A stretch of DNA of 10,180 bases, from positions 1 to 10,180 of the forward strand of contig JACQEL010000696.1 of the NCBI GenBank assembly GCA_016200595.1, read 5' to 3'. Shown piece after piece: positions 1 to 5,375 of the stretch; the first letter of the stretch is position 1; every line of letters begins with the position of its first letter. The stretch is from Deltaproteobacteria bacterium (GTDB lineage Bacteria > Desulfobacterota > Binatia > Bin18). Under the pieces are notes generated by a model. It was not told the DNA's origin. It made no database searches and worked only from the letters and a program-made list of their open reading frames with translations. Made by a program: the position numbers and the translations under genes.

Positions 1-10
1 AGCCACACTT

Positions 11-40
11 TCAGAGCGAAGCTACACCCGTTCGCTCTGA
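11..40. repeat. Perfect 10-bp inverted repeat (hairpin)
   Basis: The bases at 11-20 (TCAGAGCGAA) and 31-40 (TTCGCTCTGA) are perfect reverse complements around a 10-base loop. It lies downstream of the crotonase gene, which ends at 181 on the minus strand. It could be part of a dispersed repeat or contribute to transcript 3'-end formation. There is no T-run after it, so a classical Rho-independent terminator is not supported. Confidence 0.6.
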
Positions 41-54
41 GCGTAGCCGCGTCA

Positions 55-144
55 GCGGCGAAGTCGAAGAGGGCAGTCCTCGCGGGCTTGCGGGCCTTCG
101 ACTTCGCTGCGCGGAGCCTGTCCTGAGCCTGTCGAAGGGCTCCA
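55..144. repeat. Composite palindromic dispersed repeat
   Basis: Bases 55-69 and 96-110 are inverted copies of each other (14 of 15 match; core GCGAAGTCGAAG). A second nested palindrome follows, with CTTCGAC at 96-102 against GTCGAAG at 131-137, and GGAGCC at 113-118 against GGCTCC at 138-143. The 111-144 part recurs in the opposite orientation near 9058-9092 with only a small difference, so it is a dispersed element. It fills most of the 3' flank of the minus-strand operon. No coding function is seen. Confidence 0.65.
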
Positions 145-180
145 TCCAGTCTACTCTTGAGCCACTCTTGTACCGAGGAT

Positions 181-969
181 CTACCTTGCCTTAAACACCG
201 GCTTACGTTTCTCCACAAACGCTCGTGCGGCTTCTTTGGCGTCCTCGCTGCCGGTGAGTTCGTGGGTCATGTTCTGTTCGAAGCGGTAACCATCGCGCAG
301 ATCCATGAACTCAATGGTATTCATGGCATGCTTGGCTAGCCTAATGGCCAGCGGGCTCTTCTCGGCAATTCCTTGCGCTAGAGCACGGGCTTCAGTCATC
401 AGTTTATCGGGAGGGGCAACCTTCTCGACAATACCCAAGCGATACAGTTCTGCCGCGCCGACTCGCTCTCCAGTGTACATGAGTTTCCGGGCTTTATAGA
501 CGCCAAACAAGCGCTGCGCATGCCGACCGCCGCCGAGAAGACCAACGTCAATTTCTGGTAATCCCACCACTGCATTCTCTGAGGCAATGAGAATGTCACA
601 AGAAGCGACTAACGCTAACCCTCCACCCAAAGCCGGACCGTTAATAGCCCCGATGACCGGCACAGAACACTCTAAAATAGCATTGAACGCCTCACGCGCC
701 GCCCGCGAGTGCGCCCACATGCTGCCTGGCCGGGGTGCCTGCTGGCCTTCTAGAGAAGCCGAGCGTGCCTTCATGTCCGCGCCGGCGCAGAAACACTTCC
801 CGGCACCGGTAAAAATAGCGACGCGCACGTCCGACCGGTTGTTGAGGGCATCGAACGCGGCCTGGATCTCTTCAAACATCTGCCGGTTCATGGCGTTGAC
901 CGGCGGTCGGTCAATGGTGACAGTAGCGATGTGATCGCTGATGTCGGTTTTGATGATTTCTGTGTCCAT
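181..969 (-). CDS. Enoyl-CoA hydratase/isomerase (crotonase) family protein
   Basis: A 262-residue crotonase-fold protein of normal family length, acting on acyl-CoA thioesters in the cytoplasm. The ATG at 969 is chosen because a full AGGAGG lies just upstream (about 973-979); a longer reading from 1038 would translate a repeat hairpin. Oxyanion-hole signatures are visible: CAGAD at residues 61-65 and GPALGGG at 111-117. The C-terminal FVEKRKPVFK is typical. Compared with rat mitochondrial hydratase, the second catalytic glutamate is kept (LPEI, Glu139). The first, in the GGGCEL context, is replaced by alanine (GGGLAL, Ala119). A classic two-glutamate syn-hydratase is therefore less certain, and isomerase, lyase or another crotonase reaction is possible. 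It is the last gene of the minus-strand acyl-CoA operon, 85 bases after the dehydrogenase stop. Confidence 0.92.
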   Translation of the reverse strand: MDTEIIKTDISDHIATVTIDRPPVNAMNRQMFEEIQAAFDALNNRSDVRVAIFTGAGKCFCAGADMKARSASLEGQQAPRPGSMWAHSRAAREAFNAILECSVPVIGAINGPALGGGLALVASCDILIASENAVVGLPEIDVGLLGGGRHAQRLFGVYKARKLMYTGERVGAAELYRLGIVEKVAPPDKLMTEARALAQGIAEKSPLAIRLAKHAMNTIEFMDLRDGYRFEQNMTHELTGSEDAKEAARAFVEKRKPVFKAR

Positions 970-985
970 GATTCCTCCTGAGAAA

Positions 986-1053
986 AGTGCTGAGTGCTGA
1001 GTGCTGAGGAGGGAGGAGGAAATTCTTTTCCTCAGCACTCAATGCTCAGGACT
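986..1053. repeat. Heptad tandem-repeat hairpin before crotonase gene
   Basis: Three exact heptads AGTGCTG (986-1006) face three related inverse heptads CAGCACT, CAATGCT and CAGGACT (1033-1053). The inner 11 bases (999-1009 against 1030-1040) pair perfectly. The loop has its own small inverted repeat (AGGAA 1017-1021, TTCCT 1028-1032). In transcript orientation the hairpin begins right after the dehydrogenase stop codon and ends about 7 bases before the crotonase ribosome binding site, so it could affect RNA stability or translation. Confidence 0.7.
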
Positions 1054-1054
1054 G

Positions 1055-2218
1055 TTAGCGAAAAAGAGCCCGCGCAATCACCATACGATGCACTTCTGAA
1101 GGCCCTTCGCCGATTCGACGGACACGCGCCTCGCGATACCAACGCTCTAAGGGAAACTCTTTCGAGACTCCGTAGCCGCCGTGGATCTGCACTGCGCTGT
1201 CTATGACTCGGCCCAGCACTTCGCTGGAGTACAGTTTGGCGATCGACGCTTCAAGGCGCGCATCCTCACCTCGATCGGCTTTCCAAGCACCCTCCCAGAT
1301 CAACCACCGCGTGGCGCGTAACTCCACCTCAGCATCTGCGAGCATCCACTGGATCGCTTGCCGCTGACTGAGTGGGACGCCAAAAGTCTGCCGCTGCTTG
1401 GCGTGGGCGATCGCCATACGGTGAGCGGCGACGGCGACGCCAAGATTACAAGAAGAGTAGGGGAAGCGCTGACGTGTCAACAGATCCAGGCAGAGTGCTA
1501 AGCCGTCTCCCTCTTGACCAATCATCTTCTCCGCCGGGATTTGGCAATCTTCGAACGCGACCTCGTTGGGGAGAGAAACTGTGCGGATGGTGCGGAACGG
1601 CCGAGCGGTGAAGCCTGGCGTGCCTTTGTCAATGATGAAACAACTGATGCCTTTTCTCCCTTTAGCGGGGTCAGTACGTACAAACACCACACCCCACTCG
1701 GCTTCGTGGGCGTGGGAGATGAAAGTCTTTGTTCCGTTCAGAATCCAATAATCGCCCTGCTTCACTCCACGGCACTGGATGGCACCGGCAGGGTCCGAAC
1801 CGCCGCTGGGCTCGGTGATAGCAAAGAAGGTGTATAAGCCATCTCGCAGAGTCGGCACGGCGTATTGCTGAATCTGCTCCTCAGTGCCGCCATAGATCAC
1901 CGGTGGTGGATAGCGACCAAAGGTTCCACAACCCGCATTGTATAATCCCATGCGGTGCTGAGACATTTCCTCTAGCAGAATCGACATAGCGAAGGTATTG
2001 AGTCCACCACCGCCATATTTTTCCGGCGCGCTGAGGCACCATAATCCTGCCGCCTTGGTTTTAGTCATGAGTCGATGGTAATCGTCCTCAGGCAGGTCTG
2101 GGGCGTCTGGGTCGAGCCGTTGTTCGAGGGGAATGATCTCCTCGCGAATGAAACGACGCACTTGGTCGCGCAACAGTGCCAGTTCTGAGGGGAGGGTATA
2201 GCCTGGGAAAGAGTCCAT
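1055..2218 (-). CDS. Acyl-CoA dehydrogenase
   Basis: A 387-residue FAD-dependent acyl-CoA dehydrogenase of usual length, forming a 2,3-double bond in an acyl-CoA and passing electrons to ETF. Seen in order: an alpha-helical N-terminal domain; the beta-domain FAD motif ITEPSGGSD (134-142); NGTKTFIS (161-168); the C-terminal helical domain with RQTFG (276-280) and QIHGGYG (344-350); and RRIGEGPSEVHR near the end. In that last motif Glu371 aligns with the catalytic glutamate of medium-chain dehydrogenase. The GEGPSEVH form resembles isovaleryl-, short-branched- or crotonobetainyl-type members, but the substrate cannot be read from sequence. The ATG at 2218 has GAGG about 8 bases upstream; the in-frame TTG at 2230 would overlap that site and is rejected. 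It is the third gene of the operon. Confidence 0.95.
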   Translation of the reverse strand: MDSFPGYTLPSELALLRDQVRRFIREEIIPLEQRLDPDAPDLPEDDYHRLMTKTKAAGLWCLSAPEKYGGGGLNTFAMSILLEEMSQHRMGLYNAGCGTFGRYPPPVIYGGTEEQIQQYAVPTLRDGLYTFFAITEPSGGSDPAGAIQCRGVKQGDYWILNGTKTFISHAHEAEWGVVFVRTDPAKGRKGISCFIIDKGTPGFTARPFRTIRTVSLPNEVAFEDCQIPAEKMIGQEGDGLALCLDLLTRQRFPYSSCNLGVAVAAHRMAIAHAKQRQTFGVPLSQRQAIQWMLADAEVELRATRWLIWEGAWKADRGEDARLEASIAKLYSSEVLGRVIDSAVQIHGGYGVSKEFPLERWYREARVRRIGEGPSEVHRMVIARALFR

Positions 2219-2235
2219 AGGGCACCTCAATATAG

Positions 2236-2316
2236 GAATCGGAGAATCGGGGAATCGGGGAATCGGGGAGCTAAACCCTCCTTCTCCGGTTCTCCCCCTC
2301 TCTGTTTCTCCGATTC
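2236..2316. repeat. Octad tandem-repeat hairpin before acyl-CoA dehydrogenase
   Basis: Four near-identical octads (GAATCGGA once, GAATCGGG three times) run from 2236 to 2267. A degraded inverse series follows, ending in TCTCCGATTC at 2307-2316. That end is the perfect reverse complement of 2236-2245. In transcript orientation this makes a long imperfect hairpin that ends about 18 bases before the dehydrogenase ATG. It has the same layout as the heptad hairpins at 986-1053 and 5294-5347 but an unrelated unit sequence. Confidence 0.7.
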
Positions 2317-2330
2317 TTTTCTATTCAATA

Positions 2331-2358
2331 CTGACTACTGACCACTGACTACTAACTA
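2331..2358. repeat. Heptad tandem repeat overlapping the DUF35 stop codon
   Basis: Four heptads in phase: CTGACTA, CTGACCA, CTGACTA, CTAACTA. The stop codon of the DUF35 gene (CTA at 2352-2354 on this strand) lies inside the fourth unit, so the repeat array runs into the 3' end of the gene. No inverse arm was found, unlike the other short-unit arrays of this window. Confidence 0.65.
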
Positions 2359-2768
2359 CTTTTTTTGAACTTTGGTAACGTCACTTCCGGTGTGACATCA
2401 TCGAACACCACTTCAACCGGCAACCCGAGGCGCAACTCCTCAGCCGGAACGTCGGTGAGCCAGGTGACCAGACGCACCCCTTCGTCCATTTCGATGATCA
2501 CTGGACTGTAGGGCACCAGGTCGGCGAATTGTGGCAGCATTGGCTGCATCGCCGTCGTCCAGGAGAAGACTTTGCCTTTCCCCGCGGATTTCGCCCACTC
2601 CCAAGCGAACGAGCCACATTTGGCGCACATGTCGCGCGGCACATGACGCCAGGTGCCACAATTGGTACAGCGCTGAAAGCGCAACTCGTGTTTCTTACAG
2701 TAGTCGTAGAATTCTCCAGCCATACCGCGCCGACGCGGCAGTGGCCGTTTGTATGCGGTTTCCGCCAT
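2352..2768 (-). CDS. DUF35 zinc-ribbon / OB-fold protein (acyl-CoA-associated)
   Basis: A 138-residue two-part protein. A basic N-terminal helix leads to a rubredoxin-like zinc ribbon with CxxC at 34-37 and 48-51, then an OB-fold of about residues 52-130 (VFSWTTAM, YSPVIIEMDEG, RLVTWLTDV). This is the DUF35 architecture found beside thiolase-like proteins, for example ChsH2 with Ltp2 in steroid breakdown and BbsA with BbsB in toluene breakdown. In these it forms an obligate partner and may bind CoA or shape the active site. The ATG at 2768 is used because a GGAGG at 2777-2781 lies 8 bases upstream; that site is made by the last two Arg codons of the preceding gene. The genes are 5 bases apart, indicating translational coupling. 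It is almost certainly the subunit of the thiolase-like protein upstream. Confidence 0.93.
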   Translation of the reverse strand: MAETAYKRPLPRRRGMAGEFYDYCKKHELRFQRCTNCGTWRHVPRDMCAKCGSFAWEWAKSAGKGKVFSWTTAMQPMLPQFADLVPYSPVIIEMDEGVRLVTWLTDVPAEELRLGLPVEVVFDDVTPEVTLPKFKKSS

Positions 2769-2773
2769 CTCTC

Positions 2774-3946
2774 TTACCTCCGTAGAATCGTCAGACTGCC
2801 ATCGCCAAAATCGCCCCAACCGGTCACCAGACCGACCTCGGCGTCTTTCACTTGCCGCTCGCCCGCCTCATGGCGTAACTGGCGAGTCGCTTCGACGACG
2901 TGGTTCATGCCCCAGACGTGGGCTTCGGAATGCAAACCCCCGTGTGTGTTGATTGGCAACTCACCTCCCAGTTCTAAGCGCCCACCTTTGACAAAGTCAG
3001 CCACTTCGCCGCGTTTGCAGAAGCCGAGCGCTTCGAGTTGCAACAAGACGACGTAGGAAAAGCAGTCGTAGATCTCAATAAAGTCGATATCTTTATGCGT
3101 CACGCCAGCCATTTGCAGCGCTTTGGGGGCGGCGAAGCTGAGGCCAATGACAAAAGGATCTGGCCGAGCAGGAATGTCGTCCGCCGGATAGGGGTGCCCT
3201 TCGGCCACGCCGGAAATATACACTGGCGCGTGCTTCAGATCCTTGGCGCGTTCGGGCGAGGTGACGACCACTGCTGCAGCACCATCAGTTTCTAGGCAAC
3301 AGTCGAACAGACGGAAGGGCTTGGCGACCCAGCGGGCGTTGAGATAGTCGTCCATAGTCAGCGGCCGGCCGCGCATGTAAGCTTTTTCGTTGAGCTGGGC
3401 ATGCTTGCGTGAGGCTACGGCGATGGCGCCCATTGCTTCGTCGGGCACGTGATACATCTCTTTATGACGGGTCGCGAGCCACGCATACCACTGCACTGGC
3501 ACGGAAGCGCCATAGGGCAAATAGTATTCGCCGATTGTCGTGCCCAACGCGCCCGGTGCGCCACCGCCACTTTCGCCGCTGCCCAGGTTGCGGACGCGCA
3601 TGGCCGAGTAGCCATTCCAGCCAAGCGGAATGAGCACATTCTTGGCGACACCACAGGCCACCGCCATAACGGCACTTTGCAAAGACGTCACCGGACTCGC
3701 GCCCCCCATATGAACGGTGACCGAATAACGTAGGTCTTCAACGCCGAGATTGGCGGCGAAGTGTTCCGCCGTAGAGGGCAGCGGCGGTGGGATAATGCCG
3801 TCGATATCGTGCGGCGTGAGTCCGGCATCGGTGATCGCTTTCATGGAAGCTTCAAGCATTAAGGCCAAGTCAGTCTTGCCCGAGCCTCGGGTGTAGGCGG
3901 TTTCACCCACGCCAACGATGCAAGCCTGGTCTTTGAGTGCATACAT
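2774..3946 (-). CDS. Thiolase-like protein (SCP-x/Ltp2-type), lacking catalytic cysteines
   Basis: A 390-residue thiolase-superfamily protein of the SCP2-thiolase/lipid-transfer type. Features seen: an N-terminal CIVGVGETAYTR strand (9-20); HMGGASPVTSLQSA at 79-92, where the nucleophilic cysteine would lie; DGAAAVVVTSPERA (221-234); EIYDCFSY (291-298); NTHGGLHSEAH (333-343); and WGDFGDGS near the end. The nucleophile site reads GGAS with no Cys, and the C-terminal CxG-type cysteine is also absent. Normal thiolysis is therefore unlikely. Cys-less relatives include Ltp2, a retro-aldolase that works with a DUF35 partner; Tyr293 in YDCF and His343 are candidate catalytic residues. The ATG at 3946 follows AGGAGG. 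It is the first gene of the operon, divergent from metF. The alternative is a thiolase-like acyltransferase of another kind. Confidence 0.93.
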   Translation of the reverse strand: MYALKDQACIVGVGETAYTRGSGKTDLALMLEASMKAITDAGLTPHDIDGIIPPPLPSTAEHFAANLGVEDLRYSVTVHMGGASPVTSLQSAVMAVACGVAKNVLIPLGWNGYSAMRVRNLGSGESGGGAPGALGTTIGEYYLPYGASVPVQWYAWLATRHKEMYHVPDEAMGAIAVASRKHAQLNEKAYMRGRPLTMDDYLNARWVAKPFRLFDCCLETDGAAAVVVTSPERAKDLKHAPVYISGVAEGHPYPADDIPARPDPFVIGLSFAAPKALQMAGVTHKDIDFIEIYDCFSYVVLLQLEALGFCKRGEVADFVKGGRLELGGELPINTHGGLHSEAHVWGMNHVVEATRQLRHEAGERQVKDAEVGLVTGWGDFGDGSLTILRR

Positions 3947-3983
3947 AGAACCCTCCTTAGATTCGCATCAGCTACCGGCGCGG

Positions 3984-4013
3984 ATGGTACACCGGAGTGA
4001 GGCAGATTGTAAA
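3984..4013 (-). promoter_or_regulatory. Candidate sigma70-type promoter for the acyl-CoA operon
   Basis: On the minus strand TTTACA (4008-4013; 5 of 6 to the -35 consensus) and TACCAT (3984-3989; 4 of 6 to the -10 consensus) are separated by 18 bases. They lie about 40 bases upstream of the thiolase-like ATG, in the divergent spacer. This is a pattern match only; no operator was recognised. Confidence 0.35.
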
Positions 4014-4026
4014 GTTCCAACGGGTT

Positions 4027-4055
4027 TTGACTCTTGCGGTTCTGGTTGTTAGGGT
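4027..4055 (+). promoter_or_regulatory. Weak candidate promoter for metF
   Basis: TTGACT (4027-4032) and TAGGGT (4050-4055) are spaced 17 bases apart, about 64 bases before the metF ATG. The -35 matches at 5 of 6 positions but the -10 at only 3 of 6. No SAM riboswitch-like structure could be recognised by eye in the 172-base divergent spacer. Confidence 0.2.
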
Positions 4056-4118
4056 TGCCTCATTGTGCCCTTTCTGTCGAGTGGAGAAAGGAAGCATTGC
4101 GGAAGAGGATATTGTGGC

Positions 4119-5033
4119 ATGAAAATTCACGAGCTATTTCGTTCCCAGGCACAAACGTTTTCCTTCGAGTTCTTCCCGCCAAAAACGCCAGAAGATGCTG
4201 AAGAACTATTCGTCCGAGCGCAGGAACTTCAGCCGCTGAGGCCGAGTTTTATCTCGGTGACCTATGGGGCTGGGGGCTCGACGCGCCGAAACACGATCGA
4301 CCTCGTCTGTCGCTTTCAGGCTGAATTGGGCATGCTGGGTATGGCCCACCTGACTTGTGTCGGCCACAGTCAGGCCGAACTACGAGACGTACTGACCGAA
4401 CTGAAAGAACGCGGTATTGAGAATGTGATGTGTCTGCGCGGTGACCCACCACGTGGCCAGACCTTCTTCGTCCCGGCTCCTGATGGATTCTCCCACGCCG
4501 CTGAGTTAGTACGGCTTGCTCGATCTCTTGGCGACTTCTGTCTCGGCGTGGCCGGGTACCCAGAGTCGCACCCTGAATGCCTGGATAAACAACTCGACCT
4601 GGCGCATCTCAAGGCGAAAGTCGAGTGCGGGGCAGACTTTGTGACCACCCAGTTGTTTTTCGATGCCCGTGACTATTTTGACTTTTGCCAGCGCGCGCGA
4701 CGGATCGGCATTCAGCTGCGCATCATCCCCGGTATTATGCCGATTACCAACTATCGCCAGATCGTACGCTTCACGCAAATGTGTGGAGCGACGATTCCCC
4801 CTGTTCTGCACGAGCGTCTGGAGCCGGTAGCAGATGACCCACAGGCGGTGTTGGAAATCGGCGTAGATTGGGCCTGGCGACAATGTGAAGAGCTGTTGGC
4901 TGGCGGCGCACCAGGCATTCACTTCTATACCATGAATCGCTCGTTGGCGACGCAACGCATCTTCGAGCGACTGCGAGAGAGTAGAGTGAAGGACTTGCTA
5001 CCGTCGCTGACGGCGTCACCTGTCGCGTCATAG
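4119..5033 (+). CDS. metF: 5,10-methylenetetrahydrofolate reductase
   Basis: A 304-residue flavoprotein (E. coli MetF is 296) that reduces methylene-tetrahydrofolate to 5-methyl-tetrahydrofolate, the methyl donor for methionine synthesis. Family motifs along the TIM barrel: FSFEFFPPK (14-22, with Glu17 matching catalytic Glu28 of E. coli), SVTYGAGGS (46-54), LTCVGHS (78-84), LRGDPP (106-111, the flavin-contacting Asp), VAGYPESHPE, KVECGADFVTTQLFFD, IIPGIMPITNY and HFYTMNRS. The ATG at 4119 follows GGAAGAGG about 10 bases upstream. A GTG at 4065 would add 18 residues not found in the family and is rejected. It heads the plus-strand series and is divergent from the thiolase-like gene. A core MetE-like methyltransferase lies two genes downstream, which fits a shared methyl-transfer role. 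Confidence 0.96.
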   Translation: MKIHELFRSQAQTFSFEFFPPKTPEDAEELFVRAQELQPLRPSFISVTYGAGGSTRRNTIDLVCRFQAELGMLGMAHLTCVGHSQAELRDVLTELKERGIENVMCLRGDPPRGQTFFVPAPDGFSHAAELVRLARSLGDFCLGVAGYPESHPECLDKQLDLAHLKAKVECGADFVTTQLFFDARDYFDFCQRARRIGIQLRIIPGIMPITNYRQIVRFTQMCGATIPPVLHERLEPVADDPQAVLEIGVDWAWRQCEELLAGGAPGIHFYTMNRSLATQRIFERLRESRVKDLLPSLTASPVAS

Positions 5034-5130
5034 GTAAAAGCTGTAATAAGGGAATGAAGATTGTACGCGAAGAATGACTAGGTACTGACCGCCACAATTA
5101 CAGCACGGGTTTTCTCGTCGTGCCAGCCTT

Positions 5131-5239
5131 GGGTCCCCTCTCCCCTTGTGGGAGAGGGCTAGGGTGAGGGGGCCGTGGGCCGCGCTCCGGCCGGGCACCC
5201 CCTCTTCCTGACCTTCCCCCACAAGGGGGGAAGGGACCC
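5131..5239. repeat. 109-bp palindromic repeat, copy 1 (upstream of dioxygenase)
   Basis: The outer 22 bases at 5131-5152 and 5218-5239 are inverted copies with 20 of 22 matches (both begin GGGTCCC and run to TTGTGGG when read inward). Inner G-rich and C-rich tracts (GGGTGAGGGGG, CACCCCCTC) extend the pairing. The left half resembles the left half of the element at 6472-6577 in the same orientation. This kind of palindrome is a widespread non-coding dispersed repeat in environmental genomes. It is too short to encode a transposase. Confidence 0.7.
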
Positions 5240-5293
5240 GTACTGCTGGCGTTCGGAACTGAGGGTGTATTTATGGCGCATTGTACCAAGAAT

Positions 5294-5357
5294 AAAACGT
5301 AACACGTAACAAGTAATTCGGGAGTTTCCTTTTACGTTTCACGTTTTACGTATTATG
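5294..5357. repeat. Heptad tandem-repeat hairpin before gentisate dioxygenase
   Basis: Heptads ACGTAAC, ACGTAAC, AAGTAAT (5297-5317) face inverse heptads TTTTACG, TTTCACG, TTTTACG, TATTATG (5330-5357). Bases 5294-5310 and 5331-5347 pair at about 14 of 17 positions around a 20-base loop. The array ends 4 bases before the AAGGAGG of the dioxygenase. It may act as a leader hairpin or an insulating element. Confidence 0.7.
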
Positions 5358-5375
5358 CTCCAAGGAGGGTCTTCC

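Larger units (their letters stand above)
5034..5375. other. 342-base spacer between metF and gentisate dioxygenase
   Basis: No gene is supported here. The first roughly 100 bases (5034-5130) show nothing recognisable. The rest holds the palindromic element at 5131-5239, then the heptad hairpin at about 5294-5350, then the AAGGAGG ribosome binding site at 5362-5368 for the dioxygenase. Short minus-strand readings here are translations of repeats. Confidence 0.6.

Noticed and set aside
970..1038. Longer start for the crotonase gene
   Set aside because: The added 23 residues translate the heptad hairpin, and the AGGAGG site points to the ATG at 969.
2331..2358. Possible CRISPR-like array
   Set aside because: Units are contiguous heptads without spacers; no cas genes are present.
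2529..3056. 175-residue plus-strand reading frame
   Set aside because: It is antisense to the DUF35 and thiolase-like genes, which have clear motifs; the predicted peptide is low-complexity Ser/Pro/Arg-rich.
4065..4118. GTG start 18 codons upstream of the MetF ATG
   Set aside because: No ribosome binding site at a suitable distance and the extension has no counterpart in MetF proteins.
3947..4118. Riboswitch or operator in the divergent spacer
   Set aside because: No recognisable conserved riboswitch core and no convincing operator palindrome could be seen by eye.
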